DNA from: Streptomyces pinistramenti
Lineage (GTDB): Bacteria > Actinomycetota > Actinomycetes > Streptomycetales > Streptomycetaceae
NCBI RefSeq assembly: GCF_020564935.1
Contig: NZ_JAJCXB010000001.1
Location: 302,022 to 366,021, forward strand
Direction of reading: 5' to 3'
DNA length: 64,000 nucleotides
This document shows positions 62,309-64,000 of this stretch, in pieces. Made by a program: the position numbers and the translations under genes. The notes under the pieces were generated by a model. The model was not told the origin of the DNA. It saw nothing but the letters and a program-made list of their open reading frames with translations, and did not search any database. Positions within the stretch are counted from its first letter, which is position 1. Every line of letters starts with the position of its first letter.

Positions 62309-63196
62309 GGTGCGCGTTCTCCGGATTCTGGTGAGGGGGGCCGGCGGATGGGGGCGCCGGTAAGGGGCGGGGAGCCGCCGGTCGGGGCGTCGACGCCGGG
62401 ACGGGCGGTGGTCGTACGTCACCGGTGCCGGGCCGCTGACGCATACCCGCGTCGATGGCGGTCCGCTGGGGCGGCCGGCGGGAAATCCGTTCGTGCTCAC
62501 GACGTGCCTTCCGGAAAACAGTGGAAGGTTTTCGCGTGGCGTCATCCACGAGGCGGATACAGATCAAGAAAAAGGCCGAAGCGTCATGTGTGTCAATGCC
62601 GGAGTGGATTTCTGAAGTGATTCTAAAGAAGCGCTGAAGGCCCGGGAGTGCGCTACGGGATCCCGGCCGGGTGTGCAGGCGGTTCGAGATTGTTGAGCTG
62701 GCCTGCGGAAATGCCCTGTGGGTCGTGCAGTTGAGGTGGTGTCACGCCGCTGTCACCGAAGGGAAACGCGGGCGATAAGGAACCTGTCGGCAGTTGCACG
62801 GGGCCATACCTTCGGCGTATCAAGTGTCTTGGCAGCCCGGTGATCTTCGGCCACAGTGAAGGAATTCACCGGGGGCGCGTTGTGCATCTCAATCATCTGC
62901 TGCTACCGGAACATGGTGCCGCGCGGACTTCGGAGGCGCGTTTTCCATGGAATCGACTCAGGTATGCGCACGGCGTATTTCCGGATCTCGCCGGCTTCGG
63001 CGCAAGATCCCCCGCCGCACGCACCCCGCCGGACCGGATTCTGCCTGCGGGCGCCCGGTCGACTGAGCTCCGCAGCACCCCCGTTCACCCGTCATCCCGC
63101 CGTCTCCCGCTGCTGTGCGAGCAGTGCGCCGCGCGCACCGGCGTCCGGAGGCCGGCCGCCTACGGCACCATCACCCTCCGAGAGGTATCCAGCCCC
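62309..63196. promoter_or_regulatory. Divergent intergenic region upstream of the isonitrile and methyltransferase genes
   Basis: An 888-nt gap with no supported gene. A frame open from 62840 that joins the methyltransferase in frame is rejected (see rejected list). The sequence between about 62520 and 62890 is clearly poorer in GC than the genes (for example GATACAGATCAAGAAAAAGG and GATTCTAAAGAAGC), which fits promoters or an acquired segment. A 12-bp palindrome, GGCGTCGACGCC, lies at 62386-62397. Confidence 0.45.
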
Positions 63197-63991
63197 ATGA
63201 ACTACATCATTGACCCCGCGTGGGCCGAAGAGCGCGAGCGTCTGGAAAACCTGGCCGTCTTCTACAACGTGGGCACCGCCGAGATCTGCGACCGGCTGGG
63301 CGTCGGTGCCGGCTGGCGCTGCCTGGACCTCGGCGCGGGCAGCGGCAGCGTCGTGCGGATGCTCGCCGAACGGGTCGGGCCCGAGGGCGAGGTGCTGGCG
63401 ATCGACGCCGACACCCGCTTCCTGGAACCGCTGGCCGGCGGTCCGATCACGGTACGCACCATGGACGTGACGGCTGGGCCGCTGCCCGAGGGCCGGTTCG
63501 ACTTCGTGCACGCCCGGCTGCTCCTTGAGCACCTGCCCGAACCGGCCGAGATGGTGCGGTCGATGACGGCCGCGGCCCGGCCGGGCGGCTGGGTGGTCGT
63601 CGAAGACGTCGACTGGTCCACGGCGCTGACCATCGACCCTCCGTCCGAGGCCCACGAGCGCGTCATCGCCGCCTGTCACAAGCTGTACGCGGGCAGCGCC
63701 TACGACGCCTCCTACGGCCGGAAGGTGCCCCGCCAGCTGCGCGAGGCGGGGCTGACCGACATCGGGATCCGGGCGGCGTCGATGCCGCTGCTGGCCGACG
63801 TCGAGCACGGCCAGCCGGACTGGCAGATGTGGGTCACCCAGCTCGCCCCCCGGATGCTGGCCGAGGGACTGCTCACCCAGGATGACCTCGACGCCTTCAG
63901 CCGTCTGTGGCACGACGGCGACACGGTCGGCTTCGGGCCGCTGATCGTCAGCGCCTGGGGCCGCCGCCCCGCCGACGAGAGCGCACGCTAG
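63197..63991 (+). CDS. Class I SAM-dependent methyltransferase
   Basis: A 264-aa methyltransferase with the SAM-binding motif CLDLGAGSGSVVRML (about residues 46-60), the acidic end of strand 2 (VLAIDADTRFLEPL) and motif-4 DFVHARLLLEHLPEP. A later region, VVVEDVDWSTAL, is also typical of this family. The substrate is unknown. I chose the ATG at 63197, where the protein starts NYIIDPAWAEERERLENL, normal for this family; GAGAGG lies about 12 nt upstream. The gene is divergent from the ScoE-like gene and could act on a product of the same pathway, or belong to the next unit to the right. Confidence 0.88.
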   Translation: MNYIIDPAWAEERERLENLAVFYNVGTAEICDRLGVGAGWRCLDLGAGSGSVVRMLAERVGPEGEVLAIDADTRFLEPLAGGPITVRTMDVTAGPLPEGRFDFVHARLLLEHLPEPAEMVRSMTAAARPGGWVVVEDVDWSTALTIDPPSEAHERVIAACHKLYAGSAYDASYGRKVPRQLREAGLTDIGIRAASMPLLADVEHGQPDWQMWVTQLAPRMLAEGLLTQDDLDAFSRLWHDGDTVGFGPLIVSAWGRRPADESAR

Positions 63992-64000
63992 AGGCAGCGG

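Noticed and set aside
62840..63196. In-frame N-terminal extension of the methyltransferase
   Set aside because: The region has no family similarity and uses atypical codons. The family start and the SD fit the ATG at 63197.

Overview
The window is very GC-rich, uses GTG and TTG starts freely, and carries an actinobacterial ESX-type secretion locus next to SARP-regulated secondary-metabolism genes. All of this points to a Streptomyces or a close relative. No tRNA, rRNA, CRISPR array or insertion sequence was seen.

Positions 1-10,000 hold a type VII (ESX) secretion locus. The 5' two-thirds or so of eccC (ATPase) runs leftward off the window. It is divergent from eccD (membrane channel with ubiquitin-like head) and eccB (membrane-anchored core subunit). 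Then come two small WXG100-like proteins, a 150-aa helical protein, a 710-aa Pro/Gly-rich presumed substrate, a YbaB/EspL-like protein and a small EspC-like protein. These six probably act as substrates, chaperones or adaptors.

Positions 10,068-55,322 are one uninterrupted 45.3-kb gene for a protein of 15,084 residues (roughly 1.6 MDa). It starts with a WXG100-like export domain and hydrophobic helices. It then strings together many modules: Pro/Ser/Thr linkers, a Cys-less papain-like fold, three OTU-like units (only one keeps the catalytic Cys and His), large beta-rich regions, coiled coils, an OmpA-like domain, a clan-CD-like cysteine peptidase signature, long helical repeats including a kilobase-scale internal duplication, repeats resembling the core-binding domain of tyrosine recombinases, two ADP-ribosyltransferase-like candidates, a metzincin protease motif and two EndoU-like C-terminal modules. 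It looks like a modular giant ESX-exported effector or surface machine. It is followed, with a 181-nt overlap, by a single-pass membrane protein with a golvesin-like outer domain.

Positions 56,400-64,000 are secondary metabolism. A strong terminator ends the ESX unit. Then come a degenerate KSQ-type ketosynthase gene, a small SARP activator and, after a bidirectional terminator, leftward genes for a stand-alone LuxR-type HTH protein, a type II thioesterase, a FcoT/ScoD-like protein and a ScoE-like Fe(II)/2-oxoglutarate oxygenase. The last two are the signature pair of isonitrile lipopeptide (INLP) biosynthesis. A SAM methyltransferase is divergent at the right edge. The NRPS, acyl carrier protein and ligase expected for a full INLP pathway are not in the window.
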